Part shown: positions 24,499-36,019 of the stretch, one piece after another
Layout of the letters: every line of letters starts with the position of its first letter
How positions within the stretch are numbered: the first letter of the stretch is position 1
Assembly (NCBI GenBank): GCA_036785325.1
Contig: JAXIVH010000042.1
Location: forward strand, 1,914,989 to 1,978,988
Direction: 5' to 3'
DNA from: Urophycis tenuis
Lineage: Eukaryota; Chordata; Actinopteri; Gadiformes; Phycidae
DNA: 64,000 bases
Program-made: the position numbers and the translations under genes
The notes under the pieces: model-generated
What the model was told of the DNA's origin: nothing
The model's input: only the letters and a program-made list of their open reading frames with translations
Databases searched by the model: none

Positions 24499-26547
24499 CA
24501 ATCAGGGCCGGAGCTTGGTTCTTGTCCTCTGTTGGGTCCAGATGAACTAGCAGAAAACTGGGGTCACGAAGGACCGAGGCCAGCCGTGACAAAGCACTGC
24601 CTCCACGGTCCCCCAATGCAGCTATCCTCAGCGATGGGTGTCCAGACCTAGGAAAGACCAAGACCAGCCCCGACCAGCAGTGCCTTCCCAGTCGGTCCCA
24701 GGGTAGGAAAGGCCAAGGCCAGCCGCGACTAAGCACTGCCTCCCTGGCCCCTCCAGGACCCCATGCCGAACAGCCTGTTAATAACAATTCCTGTGCCCCA
24801 TACACCGCGCGACTACAGAGATTGTGTAGGAAGTTGACCTTAGAGAAGACTCAATGGCTTACTTTCCTCACCCAAAACAACAATTTCTTGGGGTAGTCTA
24901 TTCTCGCCGTAGGTACTTCGGTAATGGGTTTTTTTGTGAAAAGTTTTCCGGATGAAATGCATGCTGGGTAATTGTCTTCTTCCTCCAATATGTCAAGTGT
25001 AGGTTAAGGTTAGGGTAGATTTAGGGGTAGAGTTAGCAGTTAACCTTAACGTTAGGTTTGAAGTAAATGGGAGGGGTTGCGGTTAGGGTTAAGGTTAGGG
25101 CTGAGGTTAGGGTTAGGTATAAGGTTACGGTTTAGGGTTAAGGTTAGGGTTAAGGTTAGGGTTACGGTTAGGGCTAAGGTTAGGGCTAAGGTTAGAGTAA
25201 GGGTTAGGGTTAGCGTTACGGTTAGGGTAAGGTTAGGGTTAGGGTTAGAGGTTAGGGGTTAGGGGTTAGGGTTAAGATGAGGGCTGAGGTTAGGGTTAAG
25301 GTTAGGGCTGAGGGTAGGGTTAGGTTTAAGGTTAGGGATAAGGTTAGGGTTGGGGTTACGGCTGAGATTGGGGTTAAGGTTAGGGTTGAGGTTAGGGTTA
25401 GTGTTATGGATAAGGTTAGGTTAAGTGTTAGGGCCAAGGTTAGGGTTAAGGTTATGGTTAAGATTAGGGTTAGGGCTAGAATTAGGGTTAGGGCTAAGGT
25501 TAGGGTTAGGGTTATGGCTGAGGTTAGGGTTAAGGTTAGGTTTGAGGTTAGTGTTAAGGTTAGGGCCAAGGTTAGGGTTAGGGTTAAGGTTAGGGTTAGG
25601 GCTAAGGTTAGGGTTAGGGTTATGGCTGAGGCTAGGGTTAGGGCTAAAGTTAGGGCAAAGGTTAGAGTTAGGGTTAGCGTTAGAGTTAGGGTAGGGTTAG
25701 TGTTGGAGGTTAGGGTAGGCTTAGGGTTAGAGTTAGAGTAGGGGTTAGGGTTAGTGTTAAGGCTAAGGTTAGGGGTTGAGGTTAGTGTTAAGATTAGGGC
25801 CAAGGTAAGGGTTAGTGTTAGGGTTGAGTTAGGGTTAGGGCTAAGGTTAGGCCTATGGTTAGGGTTGGGTTCGTTAGAGTTATCTCGATGACCCCCCCCA
25901 CCTCATCCAACGACTCGGTAGTTGAATAGGGGATCAAAGGCAGTTGCACTCGCCAATATCTAGTCATCCCCAGCTCTCTTTTCCCATATTACCAAGAATG
26001 AAGTAAAACGAAATGGTTATCTGTCTTGTTGTGATATAACCGCTGATTTGGAGATATAGACTTGTTTTTCCTTTTCCCAAAGGTTTTCTTTGTTCCAAGA
26101 TGAAGGTCAATCTAGTTTGATTGAAGGTACTTCCAATGCATTGGTATATTTACTTATTTGAATAAAGACGAGTCACAGCTGGAGTGAGACTTTTCTTTTC
26201 CATTTCTATTTTAGTATAAACGTGCTATCGAAATATTAGGACACGTCATCAGTAGTGGACCCTGGGATCATAGGGTGTTTCTGGCCATTGTCACTATACA
26301 CCCTCACCCAAGGGAGGCCCCCCCGAGAGTGATCAATTCTCAAGGTGTGTCGTTTCCGAAATGGAATTGGTATTGGGTTTAAGCTTTTTTAGGAGTGATC
26401 ATTTGTTGAGGTAACGTCGAGGTAAGTAAAGGTAAGTAAAACACTTTTTAGGATACATTGTTTTGGTTATGGAGAGGAGGGGGCACATACTTACCCCCTG
26501 ACCAGCACAAACCAGTTGTTAACACCGCTAGGTAGCCCTGGTTTGGC
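24499..26547 (+). repeat. Satellite unit 9 (short, 2049 bp)
   Basis: Short unit. The sequence jumps from the end of the telomere-like core to the C-tract region at the junction near 25864-25872 (GGGTTGGGTTCGTTAG). This removes about 700 bp containing the linker, modules 1-2 and the AT-rich block. One 24-bp minirepeat. It shares the private variant CATCCCCAGC (near 25966) with unit 15. Confidence 0.95.
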
Positions 26548-28437
26548 CAATCAGGGCCGGAGCTTGGTTCTTGTCCTCTGTTAGGTCCAGATGAACTAGC
26601 AGAAAACTGGGGTCACGAAGGACCGAGGCCAGCCGTGACAAAGCACTGCCTCCACGGTCCCCCAATGCAGCTATCCTCAGCGATGGGTGTCCAGACCTAG
26701 GAAAGACCAAGACCAGCCCCGACCAGCGGTGCCTTCCCAGTCGGTCCCAGGGTAGGAAAGGCCAAGGCCAGCCGCGACTAAGCACTGCCTCCCTGGCCCC
26801 TCCAGGACCCCATGCCGAACAGCCTGTTAATAACAATTCCTGTGCCCCATACACCGCGCGACTACAGAGATTGTGTAGGAAGTTGACCTTAGAGAAGACT
26901 CAATGGCTTACTTTCCTCACCCAAAACAACAATTTCTTGGGGTAGTCTATTCTCGCCGTAGGTACTTCGGTAATGGGTTTTTTTGTGAAAAGTTTTCCGG
27001 ATGAAATGCATGCTGGGTAATTGTCTTCTTCCACCAATATGTCAAGTGTAGGTTAAGGTTAGGGTAGATTTAGGGGTAGAGTTAGCAGTTAACCTTAACG
27101 TTAGGTTTGAAGTAAATGGGGAGGGGTTGCGGTTAGGGTTAAGGTTAGGGCTGAGGTTAGGGTTAGGTATAAGGTTACGGTTTAGGGTTAAGGTTAGGGT
27201 TAAGGTTAGGGTTACGGTTAGGGCTAAGGTTAGGGCTAAGGTTAGAGTAAGGGTTAGGGTTAGCGTTACGGTTAGGGTAAGGTTAGGGTTAGGGTTAGAG
27301 GTTAGGGGTTAGGGGTTAGGGTTAAGATGAGGGCTGAGGTTAGGGTTAAGGTTAGGGCTGAGGTTAGGGTTAGGTTTAAGGTTAGGGATAAGGTTAGGGT
27401 TGGGGTTACGGCTGAGATTGGGGTTAAGGTTAGGGTTGAGGTTAGGGTTAGTGTTATGGATAAGGTTAGGTTAAGTGTTAGGGCCAAGGTTAGGGTTAAG
27501 GTTATGGTTAAGATTAGGGTTAGGGCTAGAATTAGGGTTAGGGCTAAGGTTAGGGTTAGGGTTATGGCTGAGGTTAGGGTTAAGGTTAGGTTTGAGGTTA
27601 GGGTTAAGGTTAGGGCCAAGGTTAGGGTTAGGGTTAAGGCGAGACACTACAGGTGAATAGGGTAAAAATTTGAACTTATAGATATCATCATGAAACTTCA
27701 CCAGCTGATTACTCACATAAATGTGTGAAAAAAAATGAATTGCAAGTTTTCTGTAATTTAATGTTTAAATATGCTAATTAGGCTTTATCTAATTAATTAT
27801 GCGCTGATTTGCATATATTTCAAACCACGAAAACTCAACATTAGACAAAGCCAGGTCCAAAATTCTTTTTTCATTTTGTAAATATAGTCCATTCAAAGAC
27901 ATCTCCAGAGGGGTTTATGGATATTTCATTTTGTTTTCCAGTAAACCTGAAAATACTGCCAATACCCATAAAAAATAGATTTTCGCCTCATTTTTTTGAA
28001 TAAAATGTCATATAAATCAGGCTTAGAATGATAAATCAACAAACTCCTCTGGAGAAGTCTTCACAATATACTTAGGAATAAAACTGGAAAATTTGGTGTA
28101 TGTAGGTGATACAGAAGTGGAGTTTTTGAGCTTGGAGTGTGAGAAAAAACTCATTTTGAGAAAACGGCCTTTAAAGATTTTTATGGCAAAATTCCACAGA
28201 TTTCTGTTGAAAACGACAACTTACTGACAAAATAATGATTTTAAGGTCAATGTATACATGTAATATGAAAAATATAATAATAATAATATGAACAATTATA
28301 GTATAAATATAGTATCAACATTACAATGTGTAGTAGTAGCTCATAACGGACAACAAAACCAACCAAAACATACGATACAAAAGCTACCTAACAGAACACA
28401 CTGGTCAATTATCACACCAAGAACAACACCTAGGTGT

Positions 28438-31063
28438 TTAACCAATTCCAGCACCATATGTGGGCCCCTCAAGCAACTCCTGTTGATGCCTTTTGATTTT
28501 CTTGGCAGAGCTAACAGATTTGCGTTTCCGTTTAAAACTTGCCGTTTGAATGGCATTTGCCTTTGTCACCCTGAGCATGTCTGTCTGGTACATTTCATTG
28601 ATGGTGACCACAGTGCTCTCTAGCCACAGATTGGCCATCACTGAAAGCATGGCAGAGGCCCCCTCATTAAAAGTAGTTATGGCCATGCTGGCTGCTGCTG
28701 CAACCCTGCTCTTTCCCACAAAGACTGTTTTAGGGCAGCGGGCCCATATGACTGAATTGAGACACTCATTTGCATTTTGAGTGCCTCCATGCTGCATGCG
28801 TTGTAGCAGGCTATCACTTGACATTCTGTGATAGACAGGGATGAGCTTTTGTCCCACCTCCCGAGACAAGTAGTTTCTTGCATGTCTCTCATGGCTCTCG
28901 GGAGTTTCTCCACTTTCCTCAGCCCGCCGATACCAGCACCAAGACACACTGCACCTGGTATGTAAGGGGTTGTCATCTGTTGACATGGAGTGGAGCAGAC
29001 CAGCCCATATCTCTGCTTTCATCCCATCCAATGATCCTTGATTATTTAGTATTGCCCCCCTGTAGTAGTTTTGTAAGGTTTTACATTTGTTGGCTGTCAG
29101 CTTCCCTAAACCCTTGCCTCCTAACTTTTTCTCAGCACTCAACTTTCGGAGTGCTGTGCCCATGCGCTTGTGGGCATGATTGATGCACTCCAGTTTCACT
29201 ACCTCATGCCCAGGGTAGGGGTTGAGAGAAGCCACCTCCTTAAATGCTGCACTATCCCCATCTGACAGCATTTCTGTGTACCTTAGCTGGTGGCGACTCA
29301 CCGACCTAGCCCACATTCTTTTAGCTGCCTCCTGTTCCATTGCCTTGCTCGAGCCCATAAAGTTTTTCGAGCAGTCACTGTGCGTCTCCCTCCAGCTGCT
29401 TAACTCCTGCTCTGAAATCTTTCCCTCATTCATGGCGCTGTTCTTTAGGGTACAGGAGTGACAATATGAAGACAAAACTTCAAAGTCAATGACAAGGCCT
29501 GTAAGGATGTCAATGCAGACACCAATGCCATAATGCGAGGTGAATCCTCTTTTCTGCCAGGTACCATCAAAGGAGACACTAATGCTAATGACGGCATCTG
29601 CATCTTCCCTCAGCAACTCTGCCAACTCTGCATCAACGTCTGCATACGCCTGCCTGATCAGCTCCCTGGTCTTGTGCAGACTCCAGGCCTCTCTCAATTT
29701 CCGCCACTAAAATGTAATGCATCTTGTATCAATAACTGTACACAATACAGTACACATTAACTTTCACTTGTGGCAAAAACTCCAAGTTGTTGGAAAGGAC
29801 CAGGAGTGGGTTATCAGAATCAGATTTTATTGGCCAAGTACAGTATACTTGCAGTCTATATGAGCTAGTAATACAAGCGTACAATAACTGTAATAATCCC
29901 TGTGTGAATCGCCAATAGTGTCCACAATGTTATACTATCAACCTATATAATATGAATGGGTGAATGGTTATGATTACTTAAAAATAACCTATTTTTGTCT
30001 ATAGTAACTCACAGCAGAAAAAAAAGTAGATCAAGACTTCACTACAGTAGCCTATGTGTGTTTGCAAAGTTGCACTGCAAAAGTAAAATTATCCAACACA
30101 TAAAACAGTGAATGGGATTCAAGTTCAAGTTCAAGATTCAAGTAAACTTTATTGTCAGTATCCGTGAATGTACAGGCCATACACAAGAACCGAAATGCCG
30201 TTTCCCTCAATCCCTGGTGCAAGACAGCATGCAATTTAAATATAAATATATAAAAAATATAGGTATCAAATCTAAAGAATAAGAATAAAAATAATAATAA
30301 AAATAAAAATAAAAATGCTACAGTGGTCGCGAGTATTGGCATGGGATGGGATGGGATGGGAATGGGATGACACTTTTATTCTATTATTATAAATCCATCC
30401 ATACAATAATATTTTCATCACATTCATAGGCCTACAGCAGCCTACTACAATATACAACATGACCAAAATGTAACAGCCACGACCATAGACTTCATTTCAC
30501 TGACTAGTAGCCTATTCTGTTTCCATACCTGTCACTCTCCTGTCATGCCTCTGGTAAGTCTTTAGATGAAGGGCAGGAATCCCTAGCACCTTACCAATCT
30601 TTTTGAGAGCGACATACCCAAGCCCTAGCTCATGTGCCAAAAGCACCATTCTGACATTCACGTCAAACGCAACATCACCCTTCATCTGATTTTGAAGACG
30701 TGTTGACGTGAAGACACTTCGTCTGAATGCACTGTCATCACCCTTGCATTTGTCGCACTCCAGCAACAAGCTGCTACAAAACCCTTGGTTCTGTGGGTCT
30801 ATGTTGATTTGTAATCCCGATTCAGCGCAATTTGGGCATAGAAGATCACCTATCAACTCGTTCAATTGCGCGACATGAACGAGAAGCCACTGCTGTGTGG
30901 GCACATCTTCTAAATCTAAATCGACCCCCCGATTTCCCATCGCTAGTTTGCGTTCCGAAGCACTTCGCGAAGGTGTCTCGCATAAATCATTACTTAATTT
31001 TGTCTTTTTTGTCCTAGCAAAAGCCAATTGTTTGGTTTGTTTCCTGGAGTGTTTCAGAGGCAT
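28438..31063 (-). CDS. Kolobok-like (Mutator-like domain) DDE transposase, 2 exons, copy 1
   Basis: Probable transposase that cuts and inserts its element at TTAA sites in the nucleus. Exon 1 (31063-30536) starts at the first ATG and encodes a basic N-terminus, then a CPNC...CDKC zinc-binding pair and a VRMVLLAHELGLGY helical segment. Exon 2 (29706-28438) begins after TTTTAG and encodes SFDGTWQKRG, a CHSC pair, LSDGDS, a CxNH..KRMG segment and NANECLN. These give candidate catalytic Asp, Asp and Glu residues. A lysine/arginine-rich tail looks like a nuclear localisation signal. The spliced length is about 598 aa and the frame is open throughout. The donor is uncertain: the AGA/GTGACA junction keeps frame, while the stronger CAG/GTATGG donor 7 bp later would need a different acceptor. 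The family assignment comes from motif recognition only. Confidence 0.75.
29815..29860. repeat. Fish-type interspersed repeat fragment in the transposase intron
   Basis: AATCAGATTTTATTGGCCAAG-type sequence, familiar from teleost genomes as the end of dispersed retroelements. It lies inside the intron (29707-30535) of the Kolobok-like transposase gene. The exact family is not assigned. Confidence 0.5.
30115..30235. repeat. Fish-type interspersed repeat fragment plus TTCAAG repeats
   Basis: Tandem TTCAAG motifs (30118-30142) lead into ACTTTATTGTCAGTATCC and GAAATGCCGTTTCCCTCAATC, a segment resembling dispersed teleost repeats. It is intronic. A short GGGAT/TGGGA pentamer run follows at about 30340-30366. 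Confidence 0.5.
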
Positions 31064-31543
31064 TTTCTCTTGTTTTGAAATGTCCTGCAAAAGCTAAACC
31101 CGGAACCGGCAAAATACCCCACGTGATGCGTCTGAACGAATCAGGTTATCCGAAATCAGAAGTAGCCAATCAGATTCTATCTTTAGCTTTAAATCCCACT
31201 TTGAACTTTCACGTTTGGTTGCAGATAGAAAGGAAATGCCCTTATTTGGATTACATAGTTGGGTAGAGGATTAATACAGCTTTCCAATGATACCAAGCTT
31301 GACAGCCTTCCGTGAACAGAACCAAAGCTGAACGTAACGTTACAATGCTAACTTTTCATAGATTCCGGAGAATTTTAATGGCACAAGGAGACAAATTGTA
31401 CTAAAATAAACACACAAATATATAATCCAGATGTTTTCTTTATGGTAGATTGAAAGAAGACATATTTAGGAAGTGAAAAAGCTCAAAATCTCGAAATTGA
31501 CCAGATCATGAAAAATCAACATTTTTGCCTGCCGTGTCTGGCC

Positions 31544-33242
31544 TTAAGGTTAGGGTTAGGGCTAAGGTTAGGGTTAGGGTTATGGCTGAGGCTAGGGTTA
31601 GGGCTAAAGTTAGGGCAAAGGTTAGAGTTAGGGTTAGCGTTAGAGTTAGGGTAGGGTTAGTGTTGGAGGTTAGGGTAGGCTTAGGGTTAGAGTTAGAGTA
31701 GGGGTTAGGGTTAGAGTTAGAGTAGGGGTTAGGGTTAGTGTTAAGGCTAAGGTTAGGGGTTGAGGTTAGTGTTAAGATTAAGGCCAAGGTAAGGGTTAGT
31801 GTGAGGGTTGAGTTAGGGTTAGGGCTAAGGTTAGGCCTATGGTTAGGGTTGGGGTTGAGGTTATCCCTAGGGTTAGAGTTAGAGCTAGAGATTGAGGAAG
31901 GTAGAGTCAAGGTGAGACAGTCTGTACGGACTGAACTCACCCCCGCCGGATCGGGCTAGTACACTCTATCTCCCCCAACTCCCTCATTTCCATGAGGGAA
32001 GACAGGGGAGAAGAGATGGGAGGAGTATATATATTTAATATATATTTTTTTAGTAAATAAATACATCGAGAGACTCACAGCTGGAGTGGGTTTTAATCTT
32101 TGTATTCAAGGTTGTTCCTCCTCTTTTGATTCCTCGCTGGTGGTGCGTCGTCTCCACCTAGTGGTCGTTTTGTGAAGAAGAGTTATAGAAATAGAAATAG
32201 AAATACTCTATTGTTCCCAGGTTGGGAAATTGCATTAATAGGTAAGTAATAATAATAATAACAATAATAATAGGTAATTGCAATAGTTGGTAAGGTAATC
32301 TATATTTAATTTGTTTATTTATATTTGTATATTTATTTAGTCTATTTATTTATTCATTTTTGTTTATTTATTTATTTAGATAAAGAGGATCACAGCTGGA
32401 GTGAGTTTTTAGTCTTTGTGTTAAAGGCTGGTTGCCTTCTTTTGATTCTTCAGTGGTGGTCCATCGCCTCCATCTAGTGGTCGTTTTGTGAATAACAGTT
32501 GGTAAGGTAATATAAATGGGTTGTGTAGAGAGCCCGTTCTTTCGATGGCCCTGGCTCGGTTAGGTTCGTTAGAGTTATCTCGATGACCCCCCCCACCTCA
32601 TCCAACGACTCGGTAGTTGAATAGGGGATCAAAGGCAGTTGCACTCGCCAATATCTAGTCATCCGCAGCTCTCTTTTCCCATATTACCAAGAATGAAGTA
32701 AAACGAAATGGTTATCTGTCTTGTTGTGATATAACCGCTGATTTGGAGATATAGACTTGTTTTTCCTTTTCCCAAAGGTTTTCTTTGTTCCAAGATGGAG
32801 GTCAATCTAGTTTGATTGAAGGTACTTCCAATGCATTGGTATATTTACTTATTTGAATAAAGACGAGTCACAGCTGGAGTGAGACTTTTCTTTTCCATTT
32901 CTATTTTAGTATAAACGTGCTATCGAAATATTAGGACACGTCATCAGTAGTGGACCCTGGGATCATAGGGTGTTTCTGGCCATTGTCACTATACACCCTC
33001 ACCCAAGGGAGGCCCCCCCGAGAGTGATCAATTCTCAAGGTGTGTCGTTTCCGAAATGGAATTGGTATTGGGTTTAAGCTTTTTTAGGAGTGATCATTTG
33101 TTGAGGTAACGTCGAGGTAAGTAAAGGTAAGTAAAACACTTTTTAGGATACATTGTTTTGGTTATGGAGAGGAGGGGGCACATACTTACCCCCTGACCAG
33201 CACAAACCAGTTGTTAACACCGCTAGGTAGCCCTGGTTTGGC
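31544..33242 (+). repeat. Right part of satellite unit 10
   Basis: The telomere-like core resumes after TTAA and is followed by the usual linker, modules and C-tract. The equivalent stretch after the second transposon copy (57783-59481) carries the same private variants, such as AATTTGTTTATTT near 32309, supporting segmental duplication. Confidence 0.9.
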
Positions 33243-36019
33243 CAATCAGGGCCGGAGCTTGGTTCTTGTCCTCTGTTGGGTCCAGATGAACTAGCAGAAA
33301 ACTGGGGTCACGAAGGACCGAGGCCAGCCGTGACAAAGCACTGCCTCCACGGTCCCCCAATGCAGCTATCCTCAGCGATGGGTGTCCAGACCTAGGAAAG
33401 ACCAAGACCAGCCCCGACCAGCGGTGCCTTCCCAGTCGGTCCCAGGGTAGGAAAGGCCAAGGCCAGCCGCGACTAAGCACTGCCTCCCTGGCCCCTCCAG
33501 GACCCCATGCCGAACAGCCTGTTAATAACAATTCCTGTGCCCCATACACCGCGCGACTACAGAGATTGTGTAGGAAGTTGACCTTAGAGAAGACTCAATG
33601 GCTTACTTTCCTCACCCAAAACAACAATTTCTTGGGGCAGTGTATTCTCGCCGTAGGTACTTCGGTAATGGGTTTTTTTGTGAAAAGTTTTCCGGATGAA
33701 ATGCATGCTGGGTAATTGTCTTCTTCCTCCAATATGTCAAGTGTAGGTTAAGGTTAGGGTAGATTTAGGGGTAGAGTTAGCAGTTAACCTTAACGTTAGG
33801 TTTGAAGTAAATGGGAGGGGTTGCGGTTAGGGTTAAGGTTAGGGCTGAGGTTAGGGTTAGGTATAAGGTTACGGTTTAGGGTTAAGGTTAGGGTTAAGGT
33901 TAGGGTTACGGTTAGGGCTAAGGTTAGGGCTAAGGTTAGAGTAAGGGTTAGGGTTAGCGTTACGGTTAGGGTAAGGTTAGGGTTAGGGTTAGAGGTTAGG
34001 GGTTAGGGGTTAGGGTTAAGATGAGGGCTGAGGGTAGGGTTAAGGTTAGGGCTGAGGTTAGGGTTAGGTTTAAGGTTAGGGATAAGGTTAGGGTTGGGGT
34101 TACGGCTGAGATTGGGGTTAAGGTTAGGGTTGAGGTTAGGGTTAGTGTTATGGATAAGGTTAGGTTAAGTGTTAGGGCCAAGGTTAGGGTTAAGGTTATG
34201 GTTAAGATTAGGGTTAGGGCTAGAATTAGGGTTAGGGCTAAGGTTAGGGTTAGGGTTATGGCTGAGGTTAGGGTTAAGGTTAGGTTTGAGGTTAGGGTTA
34301 AGGTTAGGGCCAAGGTTAGGGTTAGGGTTAAGGTTAGGGTTAGGGCTAAGGTTAGGGTTAGGGTTATGGCTGAGGCTAGGGTTAGGGCTAAAGTTAGGGC
34401 AAAGGTTAGAGTTAGGGTTAGCGTTAGAGTTAGGGTAGGGTTAGTGTTGGAGGTTAGGGTAGGCTTAGGGTTAGAGTTAGAGTAGGGGTTAGGGTTAGAG
34501 TTAGAGTAGGGGTTAGGGTTAGTGTTAAGGCTAAGGTTAGGGGTTGAGGTTAGTGTTAAGATTAGGGCCAAGGTAAGGGTTAGTGTTAGGGTTGAGTTAG
34601 GGTTAGGGCTAAGGTTAGGCCTATGGTTAGGGTTGGGGTTGAGGTTATCCCTAGGGTTAGAGTTAGAGCTAGAGATTGAGGAAGGTAGAGTCAAGGTGAG
34701 ACAGTCTGTACGGACTGAACTCACCCCCGCCGGATCGGGCTAGTACACTCTATCTCCCCCAACTCCCTCATTTCCATGAGGGAAGACAGGGGAGAAGAGA
34801 TGGGAGGAGTATATATATTTAATATATATTTTTTTTAGTAAATAAATACATCGAGAGACTCACAGCTGGAGTGGCTTTTAATCTTTGTATTCAAGGTTGT
34901 TCCTCCTCTTTTGATTCCTCGCTGGTGGTGCGTCGTCTCCACCTAGTGGTCGTTTTGTGAAGAAGAGTTATAGAAATAGAAATAGAAATACTCTATTGTT
35001 CCCAGGTTGGGAAATTGCATTAATAGGTAAGTAATAATAATAATAATAGGTAATTGCAATAGTTGGTAAGGTAATCTATATTTAATTTATTTATTTATAT
35101 TTGTATATTTATTTAGTCTATTTATTTATTCATTTTTGTTTATTTATTTATTTAGATAAAGAGGATCACAGCTGGAGTGAGTTTTTAGTCTTTGTGTTAA
35201 AGGCTGGTTGCCTTCTTTTGATTCTTCAGTGGTGGTCCATCGCCTCCATCTAGTGGTCGTTTTGTGAATAACAGTTGGTAAGGTAATATAAATGGGTTGT
35301 GTAGAGAGCCCGTTCTTTCGATGGCCCTGTCTCGGTTAGGTTCGTTAGAGTTATCTCGATGACCCCCCCCCACCTCATCCAACGACTCGGTAGTTGAATA
35401 GGGGATCAAAGGCAGTTGCACTCGCCAATATCTAGTCATCCGCAGCTCTCTTTTCCCATATTACCAAGAATGAAGTAAAACGAAATGGTTATCTGTCTTG
35501 TTGTGATATAACCGCTGATTTGGAGATATAGACTTGTTTTTCCTTTTCCCAAAGGTTTTCTTTGTTCCAAGATGAAGGTCAATCTAGTTTGATTGAAGGT
35601 ACTTCCAATGCATTGGTATATTTACTTATTTGAATAAAGACGAGTCACAGCTGGAGTGAGACTTTTCTTTTCCATTTCTATTTTAGTATAAACGTGCTAT
35701 CGAAATATTAGGACACGTCATCAGTAGTGGACCCTGGGATCATAGGGTGTTTCTGGCCATTGTCACTATACACCCTCACCCAAGGGAGGCCCCCCCGAGA
35801 GTGATCAATTCTCAAGGTGTGTCGTTTCCGAAATGGAATTGGTATTGGGTTTAAGCTTTTTTAGGAGTGATAATTTGTTGAGGTAACGTCGAGGTAAGTA
35901 AAGGTAAGTAAAACACTTTTTAGGATACATTGTTTTGGTTATGGAGAGGAGGGGGCACATACTTACCCCCTGACCAGCACAAACCAGTTGTTAACACCGC
36001 TAGGTAGCCCTGGTTTGGC
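33243..36019 (+). repeat. Satellite unit 11 (full, 2777 bp)
   Basis: Full unit with private variants shared with units 13 and 18: GGCTGAGGGTAGG near 34026 and CCCTGTCTCGG near 35326. It also has GGGGCAGTGTATTC near 33635, found again in unit 18 but not in unit 13. Confidence 0.95.

Larger units (their letters stand above)
27638..31543 (-). mobile_element. Kolobok-like DNA transposon, copy 1 (3906 bp)
   Basis: The element is flanked by TTAA on both sides (27634-27637 and 31544-31547), inserted within a TTAAGG variant hexamer. Its ends form imperfect terminal inverted repeats: the left end begins GGCGAGACACTACAGG and the complement of the right end begins GGCCAGACACGGCAGG, matching at about 15 of 20 positions. 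It carries one spliced DDE-type transposase gene on the - strand. Known families with a TTAA duplication include piggyBac and Kolobok. The transposase motifs resemble the Kolobok or 'Mutator-like transposase' protein group, and the 4-bp target duplication argues against true Mutator elements (8-11 bp). The left arm, about 27640-28437, is AT-rich and non-coding. Confidence 0.8.
26548..33242 (+). repeat. Satellite unit 10 (full, interrupted by a Kolobok-like transposon)
   Basis: Full unit interrupted in its telomere-like core at a TTAA site by the 3906-bp element at 27638-31543. Without the element and one TTAA it would be 2785 bp. Its AAT tract near 32250 has the AACAATAAT variant that matches the empty site of the unit-8 insertion. 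Confidence 0.95.

Noticed and set aside
28550..29760. + strand open frames opposite the Kolobok-like transposase
   Set aside because: Shadows of the coding exon on the opposite strand, with no domain of their own.
27638..31543. piggyBac identity for the TTAA element
   Set aside because: The termini are GGC...GCC rather than CCC/GGG-type ends and the transposase motifs (DGTWQKRG, NANECLN) are not those of piggyBac.
27638..31543. True Mutator element, suggested by the transposase domain name
   Set aside because: Mutator elements make 8-11-bp target duplications; here the duplication is TTAA only.
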